64,000 nucleotides of DNA from Moringa oleifera (taxonomy: Eukaryota; Streptophyta; Magnoliopsida; Brassicales; Moringaceae): the NCBI GenBank assembly GCA_021397835.1, contig JAJFZO010000152.1, forward strand, positions 232,001 through 296,000, given 5' to 3'. Below the pieces are notes generated by a model. That model did no database searches, had not been told where the DNA came from, and worked only from the letters and a program-made list of their open reading frames with translations. Positions 21,560-31,935 of the stretch are shown one piece after another. The stretch's first letter is position 1, and every line of letters begins with the position of its first letter. The position numbers and the translations under genes are program-made.

Positions 21560-22078
21560 CAAGCTCAATGTGCGGTTCTTCATGGACGATCATCCGTTGT
21601 CACTTCTAGTTGCTCAAATAATCTTGAACTGATTCCTTTGTTGCGTCTACATTTCTAAATTTTGTGTTATCCCTGGGGTCTTCCTTTAATGACTATCGCA
21701 GTGTCTTCACAGCCTCTCTATGCTGACTTTAAGTAAGCTTTTTGGCAATACTTTCCCAGATTTTGTTTTCTTGTTAGGATCAAACAACGTTTTGATGGTC
21801 CCAATAACTTTTTGATCCTCCACCTCCTTCTTTTTGCCATTTGTCCTCTGCTCAGCCCAAACTGGTAATGGTGTTAAGCCATTATTGAAGGCCAGAAGTG
21901 ACACCAATGAAGTACCAGTACGTACAATGGCATGACGGCCACCTGATGTAGCTTCTTGAGGTTGTGGCACAACATGACATCTGGATTGTAGTTTATATTC
22001 TTCCCCAAGTTTCAATATTCTCCTCATTGTTTTGGAAATGCTAGGGCAGCATATCTTAGAATCAAGAACACCAGCCAT
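21560..22078 (-). pseudogene. PSB27-H2 (LPA19)-like pseudogene, 3' truncated
   Basis: Starts M-A-G-V-L-D-S-K-I-C-C-P-S-I-S-K at 22078, has a chloroplast transit-peptide-like N-terminus, then R-R-H-A-I-V-R-T-G-like and L-F-D-P-N-K-K-T-K-S-G-K-V-L-P-K, which I recognise as PSB27-H2-like. A frameshift follows, after which K-A-Y-L-K-S-A, then S-L-K-E-D-P-R-D-N-T-K-F-R-N and A-T-K-E-S-V-Q-D-Y-L-S-N appear in other frames with stops. The C-terminal third is missing where the LTR-like unit begins (21535). PSB27-H2 acts in processing of the photosystem II D1 precursor. No introns are seen, so a retrocopy is possible. Confidence 0.65.
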
Positions 22079-22351
22079 CTTGTTCTCTCTCAACTAGAGG
22101 TTATATACACTTCATTCTATTCAACTGCAGCAATCTCTAGATTTATGCTACTCCATTCACACAGCATTTCACTTTCTTGCACACACCGGACTTGCCATCC
22201 CTGCTACAGCTCGTCTGCTTTAGCATTCATGGAGGAACTTCCACCAGAAACCACCATAGTGCAAAATTGAAATCAGGGAAGGCAAGCCATTAAGAGATTT
22301 CGTTGCTTCAACTTCAGCGAACAAATCTGCCATTTCAATTGGTTTAGCAGA
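22079..22351 (-). other. Upstream leader of the PSB27-H2-like pseudogene
   Basis: About 270 bp with moderate GC content. On the minus strand it holds a 37-codon ORF starting M-A-D-L-F-A-E-V-E-A-T-K at about 22322. This may be a captured 5' UTR with an upstream ORF, or part of another transcript. Sequence similarity to the copia 3' region begins at about 22352, marking the boundary. Confidence 0.35.
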
Positions 22352-22529
22352 AAGTGAGCCCAGAAGAAACTGCACTTGAAAACATATCAAAAAAACAGAA
22401 GCTCAACTGATGCAGGTTTCCTGGGAAGCATTCTGCTAGCCATCTCCACCTTGATTCCATAAACGCATCAGTGAAAAAACATCTCAGCCTGTTGATCATT
22501 GATGAACCAAACCGGAAAGCATATCACTT

Positions 22530-25500
22530 GGCTCTGATGCATAAAAGTATCAGACATTTTTCCAGCTTGGATGAAGGCACCACTTTGGTTGCCATGTGAC
22601 ACGGATTTTCATCAGTCATGAATTTATCTAGCTGAATTTCACCATTCTCAACCATTTTCACGAACAAAGTGACACTTAACATCAAAATGCTTTGATCTTT
22701 CTTGATATACTGGATTTTTGCATAAATGAATTGCAGATTGAGAATCACTAAATACCTTCTCCTTACTAGAACTCAGTTTCATTTCTTCCAGCAAACCAAC
22801 AAGGCAGCTTGTTTCATTAAAATCTTCAGTCATTGTCATATATTCAGCTTCAGTATTTGATAAAGCTATCACTGATTGAAGCTCAGCTTTCTAACTAAAG
22901 CACTCCATTAAACAAGCAAACATATGCAGATAAGGACCTTCTTTATTCTTTATCACCTGCAAATTCTGAATCCACAAAGCCTACCAACCCTTCCAGCTTC
23001 ATGTCCTTTTTCTGATAGATCAAACCATAGTTGGCAGTATTCTTTATGTATCTCAGTAGTCTTTTAACAGCTACCCGATGTTCCTTGCCCGGATTAGCCA
23101 TGTATTTACTCAAAACACTCAGTGAATAGGCTAAATCTGGTCTGTTGCATACCATTGCAAACACTGGAGAGCCTATTGCACTTGAGTATGGGACACTTAC
23201 CATTTGCTCTCTTTCTTCTTCTGTTTTAGGACAACACTTGGCTGAAAGCTTGAAGTGGCTGCCTAAAGGGATGCTAACTCCCTTACCTTGATCCATTTTA
23301 ACTTTTGATAGCACTTTCTGCAGACGGAGTTATTGATTCAACTTTAACCAATTCCTCACTTTGTCCCTTTTTCCATGTTAATGCCTAAAATCTTCTTTGC
23401 CTCCCCCAAATCCTTCATATCAAATTGTCTGCTTAACATTCTCTTCACTAAGATTACTTGCATCTTGCTCTTACTGGCAATCAACCTATCATCAATGTAC
23501 AGTAACAACAATACTGCCTTCTCTGTCCCAACGGATTTAATGTAGAGACAAGCATCGTACCTGCTCCTTGTTTTTTCGGTCCGTTTTCAGTAAATTTTTT
23601 AAAAACCGAAACCAATCCGAAAAACTGATTTTAATTTAATAATTAATTAATTTTATTAATAACAATTTAGTTTTTTAAAAAATTTAGCTTCAGTTTAATC
23701 GGTTTCGGTTTTTTTCCTTAAAAATTGATTAATTTGGTTTTTCAAATTTTTAAACCGAATTGACCATACTAACTGAATGCTTATCCCTATTGATCATCAT
23801 CTTCTATTTTACTAAAATGGGATTTATCTGGTTGGAATCTGCTGGGAGGTCTTATAGATCTCCTTGTTCTATCCCTTGCTAGCTGATAACCTCTCAGCTG
23901 ATAAGCATCATGATTTTGATCACAAGGATCTTCTTAATGCCTACTTGTTTGAATCTGGCTTGTTGCTGAGCTGCTTCTATCATCTTGCAGGTTATCAGCA
24001 GGTGTGGCAGATTGAATTTGCCTCACAACAGGCTCCAACTCAACTCCCAATCTCTCAGGTATTTCTACCACATCATAAGACTTACTATGATCTACTAAGC
24101 TGGCCTTTTCTATAGCATAGGCATACAAGTTTTGTTGAAGATAACATCTCCAGAAATCAGTGTCTCGAATCCACTTTCTTGCCTCATACAGATTTGGTAT
24201 CCCTTAACACCATCAGGATATCCTACAAAAAAACTCCTTTAACTGACCTTGGATTCAATATCCCTAATCTTTAATGTGCATAGAGCAGCACAACCAAATA
24301 CTTTTAAATGAGACAAGCTGGGAGGCTTGCCACTCCATAATTCTTCAGGTGTTTCTGGTCCAATAGCTTTAGATGGACTCGGGTTAACCAAATAAGCAGC
24401 TGTTACAACTACTTCACCCCAAAAACCTTTGGATAAACCAGCTATGTACAACATACATCTCACTTTCTCCATCAAAGTTCTATTCATTCTCTGTGGCACA
24501 CAATTTTGTTGTGGAGTTGCTCTAACTAAATTGTGCCTTAAGACCCCGGCTTCTTTACACATTTAATCAAAGCATTGCAGAATTCCAAGCCATTATCAGT
24601 CCTTAAGGCCTTTGCCTTCTTGGCTGTTGTTGTTTCAACCAAAACCTTCCCTTCATTAAATCTCTGGTAGCAGTCATCTTTATTCCTGAGCATGTACACC
24701 CACACTTTCCTACTCAAATCATCTACAATGGACAAAAAATAATGGCAGCCTCCATGTGTGGGGACTTTCTCACTCAGGCTCCCATAGATCAGCATGCACA
24801 TAGTCTAATACTTCTTTAGATTTGTGCAATGCTTTGTTTGAGAAAATAATTCGATATTGGTTTTCCATTGTACACTATTCACAAAAACTAAAACCACTTA
24901 ACTTACCTTCTCCCAGCAGCCCTTGTTTGTGAAGTTCCTGCAGAGCAGCTTCACTCACATGTCCCAATCGCCTGTGCCACAATTTAGCAGCACTTTGATT
25001 TGTTGCTGCAATTGTTTCTGTAGCACTTGTGATTGCACAACCCATCAACACATACAAGCCATTTTGCTCAATGCATTTCAAAACAACTAGTGCTCCTTTA
25101 ATTATCTTCAGCTGTCCCTTCTCAGCCTTGAGCATATAGCCTTTGTTTCCCAGAGATCCAAGAGAAATTAAATTTCTTCTTGAGTCTGGTACATGTCAAA
25201 CTTCCTTTAGAACCTTAGTGGTTCCATCATGAAGCTTGAATGCCACTGAAGGAATCCCCACAATTGAGCATGCATGGCTGTTTCCCATGATTACTTTACC
25301 TCCAGCAGTAGATCGATATTCCAGAAATGAATGTCTGCTAGGACACATATGATATGTGCAACCAGAATTCAATATCCATTCCTCTTGAAATTTGGTTTCT
25401 GGTAGAGTCGACACTTCTCCTTCCTCAAACGAATCTGATACCACAGTTGCATAAGCTTCTTAGTTTTACTGCTCAATATCCGTTCCTCTTGAAATTCATT

Positions 25501-26336
25501 TTGCTTCTTTTCCAGTTCCTTACAGAATCTTCTAAAGTGGCTGATTTTGCCACAATGATAGCATCTCCGTAATGAGTTTCTGAATTTTGATCTCTTTCCA
25601 TTTCTTCGTTTTCGTTTGCTACTACCTCTAGAAGTCCAGGATTGACCCCTTTTCTTTGACCTGCCTCTCACATACAACCATTCTGTTTCTGCCTCTTTTG
25701 AGTTAGCCTTACTCCTTAACTCTTTCGCGTTAGAACCCAGTTGGATAAGAATAATCCAGTTTTTTTTTTTTTTTTCCCCTTGCAGATAAGGCAGTAGATA
25801 TGGTATCTTGCTAACAAACTGCAACTACATCTTCTAACATGAGTGTGTCTCTTCCATGTTTAAGGATATCAATAAAGGTCTCTTAGGACCTAGGTTAGGA
25901 GTGCAATAAGATGAGTGCCTTGTTCTCATCCTCATGCTCAACTTTGATGTTTTCTAGGTCTAAACAAAGTTTTGTAAACTCATCAAGATGATCTTGTAGT
26001 GGTTTACCCTGTTGCATTGAAAAACTTATCCTTCAAATAAAGTCTAGTCTTTGTCATATACAAACTCTCTAACTTCAACCACACCTCAGCTGCTGTTTTT
26101 TGCTTTGCAACTTCATGTTCAACCTTGTCACTCATGCAGAGTATCAGGGTGTTGTATGCCCTTTTCGTAACATCTGCCTTCTCCTCTTGTGTAAGGGTGT
26201 TGGGCAGTCTATGTTCTCCTCTTACTGCAGCATCAAGACCAGGGTTCCAAAGTCATGCCAACATCTTGATCTTCCAAAGGCCAAAATCATTTGTGCCATC
26301 AAACTTAACCTCATATTTTACAGCAGAGGATGTCAT
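22530..26336 (-). pseudogene. Degenerate copia gag-pol, RT N-terminal half missing
   Basis: Gag starts at 26336 (M-T-S-S-A-V-K-Y-E-V-K-F-D-G). A CCHC knuckle C-Y-H-C-G-K-I-S-H-F-R-R-F-C lies near 25550. The protease triad is W-I-L-N-S-G-C-T-Y-H near 25370, with Asn in place of the catalytic Asp. GAG-pre-integrase (L-W-H-R-R-L-G-H) is near 24970, and the integrase core runs from about 24800 to 24240. The linker is followed by an AT-rich insertion (about 23570-23790) where the first half of RT should be. RT resumes with L-L-L-Y-I-D-D-R-L near 23500, followed by RNase H (A-L-S-N-T-E-A-E-Y and D-S-Q-S-A-I-H-L) to about 22560. Many stops and frameshifts. Confidence 0.85.
23570..23790. mobile_element. 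AT-rich insertion with complementary ends
   Basis: About 220 bp of sequence foreign to copia, rich in TTTCGGT and AAACCGAA motifs in both orientations (for example TTCGGTCCG near the left, AAACCGAA in the middle, GGTTTCGGTTTTT, and AAACCGAATTGACC at the right). It replaces the N-terminal half of the RT. The inverted motifs suggest a MITE-like element, but no clean terminal repeats or target duplication were found. Confidence 0.45.
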
Positions 26337-26377
26337 TTTGTACAAACTGAGAAACCTGCTGAGCTATCGCCAATGCA

Positions 26378-26389
26378 GCTCTGATACCA
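26378..26389 (-). other. Primer binding site, initiator tRNA-Met (copia 2)
   Basis: Minus strand reads TGGTATCAGAGC immediately after the LTR ending at 26391, matching the tRNA-iMet 3' end. Confidence 0.92.
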
Positions 26390-26390
26390 C

Positions 26391-27044
26391 CGTTGGAAGA
26401 CTCAAATCTCTTATATATCAATAGCACTCAGCAATAAGAAGTGATAAGATAAACATATCTTAACCAACAAACCAGTGAAGAAAGCATGGTACAGCAGCCA
26501 GATTAAACAAGAAGAAATAGTTCTATAACCCTGTTCTTCATAACAGAACCCATCCATCAAGCAGAAGTATAAAGAAAGCATTAAGAATAAATGTAAGGAA
26601 CAAGCAAAGAAGAATTCAAATGGTTCAGCATAAGCCTACATCCATGACTGGTCTCCGACTAGCAAAGAGACCAAGAGCTTTCACTAATTCTTCAAGAAAA
26701 GGACTACAAAGTTTTTCTGGGTTACAGGGAAAAACCAGAGTAGCTCTCTCACCCCTCTCTAACCCAATTTTCAGCCCCCTGATGTATTGCTCTCACCCTC
26801 TTTCTTGCACAAGACACCCACCTAAAATTCCCGGAGCACACATTATACATCCCCCACTAGCCTTGATGAGCAGCCTACATGTTGCTCTCCGAAATCTGAC
26901 CAACAACATCACCCTGCAGTGCTGTGGCTTTCTGAAATCTGCGCCTTTTTTTTTTTGCTGATTTGGTCCACTATGCACAGCTGTAATGTACTTTTTGTTC
27001 CCAGCCAAATAAGCTTCATATGTGTCTTAAGAAAGGCCACATCA
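26391..27044 (-). repeat. LTR of copia element 2
   Basis: About 654 bp. On the minus strand it begins TGATGTGGCCTTTCTTAAG (27044) and ends next to the primer site. The last base pair is CG where CA is expected, a likely mutation. Part of it is repeated at 27763-28016. Confidence 0.8.
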
Positions 27045-27289
27045 AGCTTGTCAAGTCATCTTAAAGAAGTCCAGAAACAACTGCACTTGAAAACATTTCA
27101 AAAGATAGAAGCTCCACTGGTGCAGGTTTTCCTGGGAAGCATTCTGCTAATGATCTCCACCTTGATTTCATAAAGACACCAGTGAAAAAACATCTAAGAT
27201 CTGTAGCTTGTTGATGACCCAAACCGCCAAGCAAATCACTGGGTTCTGATGCTTAAAAGGATCACACATTTCTACAGCCTGGATAAAGG

Positions 27290-27762
27290 CACCACTTTAG
27301 TTGCCTATCAACGGATTTTCATTGGTCAGGACTTTATCTAGCTGAATTTCACCATTCTCAACCATTTCACAAAGAAAGTGATACTTAACATCAAAATACT
27401 TTGATCTTTCATGATATATTAGATTTTTGCACAAATGAATTGCAAATTGAGAAGTACCAGATACCTTCACCTTACTAGAGCTCAGTTTCATTTCTTCCAG
27501 CAAACCAACAAGCCAACTTGCTTCTTTAAAACCTTCAGTCATTGCCATGTATTCAGCTTCAGTACTTGATAAAGCCATCACTGGTTGAAGCTGAGCTTTC
27601 CAAACTAATGCAGCATCCATTAAACAAGAAAATATATGCAGACAATGACCTTCTTTTATTTTATCACCAGCAAAATCTAAATCCACAAAGCCTACCAACC
27701 TTTCCAGCTTCATGACCTTTTTCTGATAGATTAAACCTTAGTTGGCAGTATTCTTTATATAT
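27290..27762 (-). pseudogene. Second copia RNase H fragment
   Basis: Encodes K-L-E-R-L-V-G-F-V-D-L-D-F-A-G-D-K then A-L-S-S-T-E-A-E-Y-M-A-M-T-E-G-F, ending D-E-N-P-like. It is closely similar to 22530-23020. It is fused at 27762/27763 directly to LTR sequence, so everything from inside the LTR to the RNase H domain was deleted in this copy. Confidence 0.85.
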
Positions 27763-28016
27763 CCAATTTTCAACCCCCTTGCTGATAACAAGACACCCAC
27801 AAGTGCCCTGGGTACAGATTATACATCCCCCACTAGCCTTGGTGAGCAGTCTATATGTTGCTCTCTGAAATCCGGTCAACAGTATCATCCTACAGTGCTT
27901 TAGTTTTCTGAAATCTGCAGCTTTCTTTTATTGCTGATTTGCTCCAGTATGCACAATTGGAATGCCTTTTTGTCTTCAATCAAATAAACTTATGTGTCTT
28001 AAGAAAGGCTACATCA
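27763..28016 (-). repeat. Partial LTR of the second copia copy
   Basis: Matches the promoter-proximal part of the LTR at about 26760-27044, including TGATGTAGCCTTTCTTAAG at its minus-strand start (28016). The downstream part is deleted. Confidence 0.8.
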
Positions 28017-28837
28017 CTCTGGCCAGATCATCTTATAGACAAAGCACAAAAGTAGCATCCCATTCCTCAACAGAAGGTTTGGTAGGTGTAAGAGAATACC
28101 TACTCCATTCTCTAGCTACTTCAGGAACTCGCGCTCTTCCAACCACAAGACTAGAAGCAGTGCTCTATCTTACACCAGAATCCTGAACTTAGAACACTTG
28201 AACATACAAACTGCTTCATTTCAACAACTTGGCCTACCAAGTCTTCGTGGCTCGACTTTGGGGTAGGGCTGGGAAGATCAGGGAAATCAATTTCTTGATT
28301 CTATTTTGACGTTTCAAGAGACTTAGCCAAGGAAACAAAGGTAGAGTTGAGATCCCAGACATTTGAAGAACTATTAACCCGTGGAGGTTTCCAATTCTGA
28401 CCACAAGATTGGCGCACATTTGTCCCGACTCAGGTCTTTAGACCAGCATATGGGAAGTTGTGATCTCTATGTTGTTAGGACTTGCAGAAAACTGTATGCT
28501 GGTACAAAATGGAGATACTGCAACAACACACATATACTTGGCCGAGTCTGTCAAAACCTCGTCCAATCACCTCTCAAATTCAAACTTGGAGACTTTTACT
28601 GTAACTGAAAAGTGTAAAGACTGCTAAATGAATCCACAATACCAAGTTTATATCAATAGTGTATCTGAGACCCAATAAAAATTCTAGAGTTGGTTTCCAG
28701 TAAAGCCTACTATAAGATTAGGATTAAACTTTAAAGGTGAATTTTTGCACCTGAATTAACCTAACACAACATCCCTGACAAGCAGTTTTAGTGAACCTTC
28801 AATTAATGAGTGAACCTAAAAGGTGGAATTCATCTAT
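28017..28837. other. Unassigned, gene-like fragment possible
   Basis: Moderate GC content. On the minus strand a frame near 28230-28420 reads S-C-G-Q-N-W-K-P-P-R-V-N-S-S-S-N-V-W-D-L and continues past one stop to D-L-P-S-P-T-P-K-S-S-H-E-D-L. It looks like eroded coding sequence, but I do not recognise the family. Confidence 0.3.
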
Positions 28838-29345
28838 CTTACTGTTCCACCTTGCAATAGAATTGCATCTGAAATTTAGTACTGAGTGAATACGTGAAGA
28901 CTATCCCATTGCCAGAGTACCCTTGAGGCAATGGTGGCACGAATCTTGGCTGTCCATCAAAAGTAAAGAGAAGCCTCATCCATTTGTCAGGCTGCATTCT
29001 TAGTGCCTGGCATCGAGGGCTACGGAGAAAGCCTGAGAGGGCCTGAAATGTAGTGCATTTAGCCAGAACTCCATCTTCCAGGGCTCTTCTCTTGAGTAGT
29101 TCAAGCTTCTCTGGGTCAAAACAGAAGGACCTATAAAGCATTTCTTCTTCATAACGCTTGTTGGTATTTGATATGTCTCAAATCTCAGCAAATTCATGGT
29201 GCCGAAACTCTTTCTTAGGTGGGTTTCTGGCTTTGAGTGGGCTTCTGTCTATGAAGGAAGGGACACTGAGAGGCAGGCCACGGGCTGTCTTAGCCTAGGA
29301 GTTCAGAAACTCCATAGCAATCGCATCGATCAATTCAATTGCTTG
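28838..29345 (-). pseudogene. BAHD (HXXXD) acyltransferase fragment
   Basis: Minus strand reads A-M-E-F-L-N-S, stop, A-K-T-A-R-G-L-P-L-S-V-P-S-F-I-D-R, then after a frame change [17 protein letters not shown], then A-L-S-G-F and [11 protein letters not shown]. These are the middle portions of BAHD transferases, closest by eye to the hydroxycinnamoyl/feruloyl group that acylates omega-hydroxy acids or spermidine with CoA donors. The N-terminal third with a proper HXXXD and the C-terminal D-F-G-W-G are both missing, and stops interrupt it. Confidence 0.8.
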
Positions 29346-29544
29346 GCCGACAGTCATGAAGGAATCTATGGGGGCTATTTTTATCAGACGAACTGCCATC
29401 CAATAATCGTAATTCTGCTGATCAGGCCTGGGACATAAAAAAATCTGCTCATACTATGGCTTTTTTTGGTACTATTTTCTGAATCCCCTTGCATCAATAA
29501 AACGTTTTAATATTCTTTTTTAGTTCATCGATCTACAAGATTGC
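29346..29544. other. Short spacer, nothing recognised
   Basis: No feature beyond a T-rich stretch ending near a possible splice acceptor at about 29540. Confidence 0.4.
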
Positions 29545-29815
29545 TGCTGGTAAAAAGTTAACTTTGGAGATGCTGAACCTTTACTGGATAGAAGAGTCGA
29601 TTCTCATGTTGCTCTTGGAGGCTCATGGATCCATCATTTAGCACCCGTGAATCAAGACTGCACTGCCACATATCCTGATCCTCAAGAAAGTGAGGTAGGT
29701 AGTGAGGGGATCTATTGGAGGAGGAATATGACTTGCCCTGTGCATCAGGAAAGAATACTAATCAGAAGCCTGACTATTGTGCATTCTATGACGAATCAGT
29801 TGGCAGCAATGCAGG
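29545..29815 (+). other. Exon-like open segment of unknown origin
   Basis: A plus-strand frame opens after a pyrimidine-rich TTTTTTAG-type stretch and runs about 85 codons (including G-G-S-W-I-H-H-L-A-P-V-N-Q-D-C and E-V-G-S-E-G-I-Y-W-R-R-N-M) up to ATGCAG|GTAGCT, a plausible donor. It might be an internal exon of a decayed gene. The family is not recognised. Confidence 0.3.
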
Positions 29816-31139
29816 TAGCTCTGGCCAGCTTTCCTTTCATGGGAGTTTACCCTCTTAGCATTTGTTTTCTGACGCTTTCTAACGTGTCTTATTTGATGCA
29901 CGCTTTTGATCACTTATTCCTCTTTTATCTTTGTTTGGTAGATCAAATACTTTGCCTCTCCCTGTCTCTTCCACACTCTCTTACATGGACAAAACATCCA
30001 TTTTTTCGGGATACAAAATTTTGCAAATAATTGTCTTGCTGTCCAGGATGATGTTTGATGGTAATGAAAGTTGACTACATTTGTAGTCATTGCAGCTTGG
30101 CTACATCGTAATGATATCATCATGAGTGACATACCCTTTCTGGCTCTCATAGTTTATGATGATAAAGTTGAAGCAGTGTCATGGGTGAGCCTACAGGTCA
30201 TGTTATTGTCTTACCATGAAGACGGGGTTTGCTGTTTGTCGCTCTGATGATTTTTGGGCAACAATAGACTAGGTGTCCAGGATCTTAATTTTTCTCACCT
30301 CAGTCCATTTATTTTCCTCCCAAACCAAATTTAGTATGAAAAATACTTGATGGTTCCTTTCTGGTCGGACTGACTGACATAGTGCTTAGCATTGAACATC
30401 TTCGTTCTGTTCAAACTACTAGGTGCTATTGCTAGTATATGGCTTTCCAAGTTTCCTGTTGCTAAATTAATAGTTTGGATTCCACTCCAAGTGGCTGCAA
30501 AAAGTTTTTTATATGCCTACCCTTCATTAAAATGTTGCAGGGAATTGGCTTTTTTAGCATTAGCATAAGCTTTCCTGTAGACGGTCAATAGAAGGCCTAT
30601 AATTCAAAATGTTCATTAGATTTCTGTGACATATTTAATAGAAAGATCTATCCTGGAGGGTTCCATAACATGCTTGGTTCTAAATCTGATGCAGAGCTAA
30701 TTTCAGCCAATACGACAGCCAGCAATTCTCTGGCATTAGACACGGACTTCTCAGTTGATCTAGGGCAAAATTGATCTGAACTTCCCATTTGACAATCTCA
30801 GATTTTTTTCTTGATTTTGTTTTGACATTAGAAATAAGCATAAAGATGAATTAGTATTAAGAAAGCAGCTTACTAAGGCTGAAACTATTCATCCTAGTTT
30901 GTATTATGATAGAGGAAATCATGCTTGTAAGATAGACAAAAGTCCTCCCTGTCTTTGCTTCGAGTCAGAAGTTACTTAGTATTAACAAATATTTACAGTA
31001 TTCTTCTGATTGTGCTTCTAACCAAATCTATATATAGATGAATTTCTGTATCGAAATGCAGCAAGCACCAGATTTTCCATTAAGACATGCCCATAACTTT
31101 AGCACCAGAAGAAATCTAGTTTAAGGAGATTATGGACTT
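29816..31139. other. Intergenic, no gene seen
   Basis: Moderately AT-rich with only short frames. No terminal repeats or recognised protein motifs were found. Confidence 0.45.
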
Positions 31140-31474
31140 GTACACGGCTGAGATCATTCAGAGAGTCAAAGAAGAAAACCATGTTGCACAGAAAGGCCTA
31201 TTCAGTTACAACATCACAGAAGAATTTTTCTACTCTAAGCCTGGAGATATCATCATACTTGTTATTGCAATTCTTCTTGCAGCTGCGGTCTACATTTAAT
31301 AGAGATGGAACTACGAGAAGCTCAGAGAGACTCTTAACTTTTGGACAATGTGAGCTTCTTTTTATTGGTTCTAAAGTGTATGAGAGATTGCCATCCAAAT
31401 CATCTGAACCGGAGCTTGTTTTTGGTGTCAATGGAAATGCAACGCAAGAGAAAAATCACAATGATGAAGATTGA
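31140..31474 (+). pseudogene. DUF2921 gene copy D, C-terminal fragment
   Basis: From about 31214 the sequence matches the end of the DUF2921 membrane proteins: F-Y-S-K-P-G-D-I-I-I-L-V-I-A-I-L-L-A-A-A, two stops, R-W-N-Y-E-K-L-R-E-T-L, then a frame change and T-F-G-Q-C-E-L-L, ending N-G-N-A-T-Q-E-K-N-H-N-D-E-D. DUF2921 proteins are plant membrane proteins of about 900 residues with unknown function. The preceding 75 bp (M-D-L-Y-T-A-E-I-I-Q) are not from this family and come from elsewhere. Confidence 0.85.
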
Positions 31475-31935
31475 TTCAATTGCCGTTTACAAGGCACTGA
31501 CAAAAAGTGTTGTTCTTAACATGAAAAAAAGAGAAATTACCTTTGTCTGTTTTATTTCCATGCATAAGAGTTGACTTCTGCAGATCTTGTCGTGGATATG
31601 TTATATCACTATGTTATGCAAAACTATATGCCAGTTTTTGTTTATGAAGCAAGCAATCTGATGAATTGTACATTCTAGTGGAGTTTTCTCTGTGGCCATT
31701 GGATAAACTGATAAATGGATAAGTCAAGAAGCTAAATTGGATTGAAACAGACATGGATGCTTCTTTCACATGAAAATCCTTTAGAATACAGCACCTTCTT
31801 ACTATCATGGTTTATTAAAAAGTTGATCTGAAATAAATTTAGAAAGCCATGAACTTGAAGGCACCAGCTTGATTCCTATGGAAGGCATCTGGTTTTTGCT
31901 TTTTCCCAGCCATATTGGATCCAATGGACAAAAGA
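31475..31935 (+). repeat. Duplicated 3' tail of the DUF2921 copies
   Basis: Non-coding sequence after the DUF2921 stop that recurs at 56540-57030 (after copy B) and, for its first part, at 45414-45611 (after copy A). It shows that whole genomic segments, and not only coding sequence, were duplicated. Confidence 0.8.

Larger units (their letters stand above)
22352..28016 (-). mobile_element. Copia element 2: rearranged tandem of two copies
   Basis: Minus-strand order from 28016: partial LTR (28016-27763), a short RNase H fragment plus 3' non-coding region (27762-27045), full LTR (27044-26391), primer site, gag-pol (26336-22530), and 3' non-coding region to about 22352. The 3' regions of the two copies match each other. 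The central LTR thus serves as the 3' LTR of one copy and the 5' LTR of the next, as produced by unequal recombination. The outermost 3' LTR is missing, and no target duplication could be paired. Confidence 0.75.
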
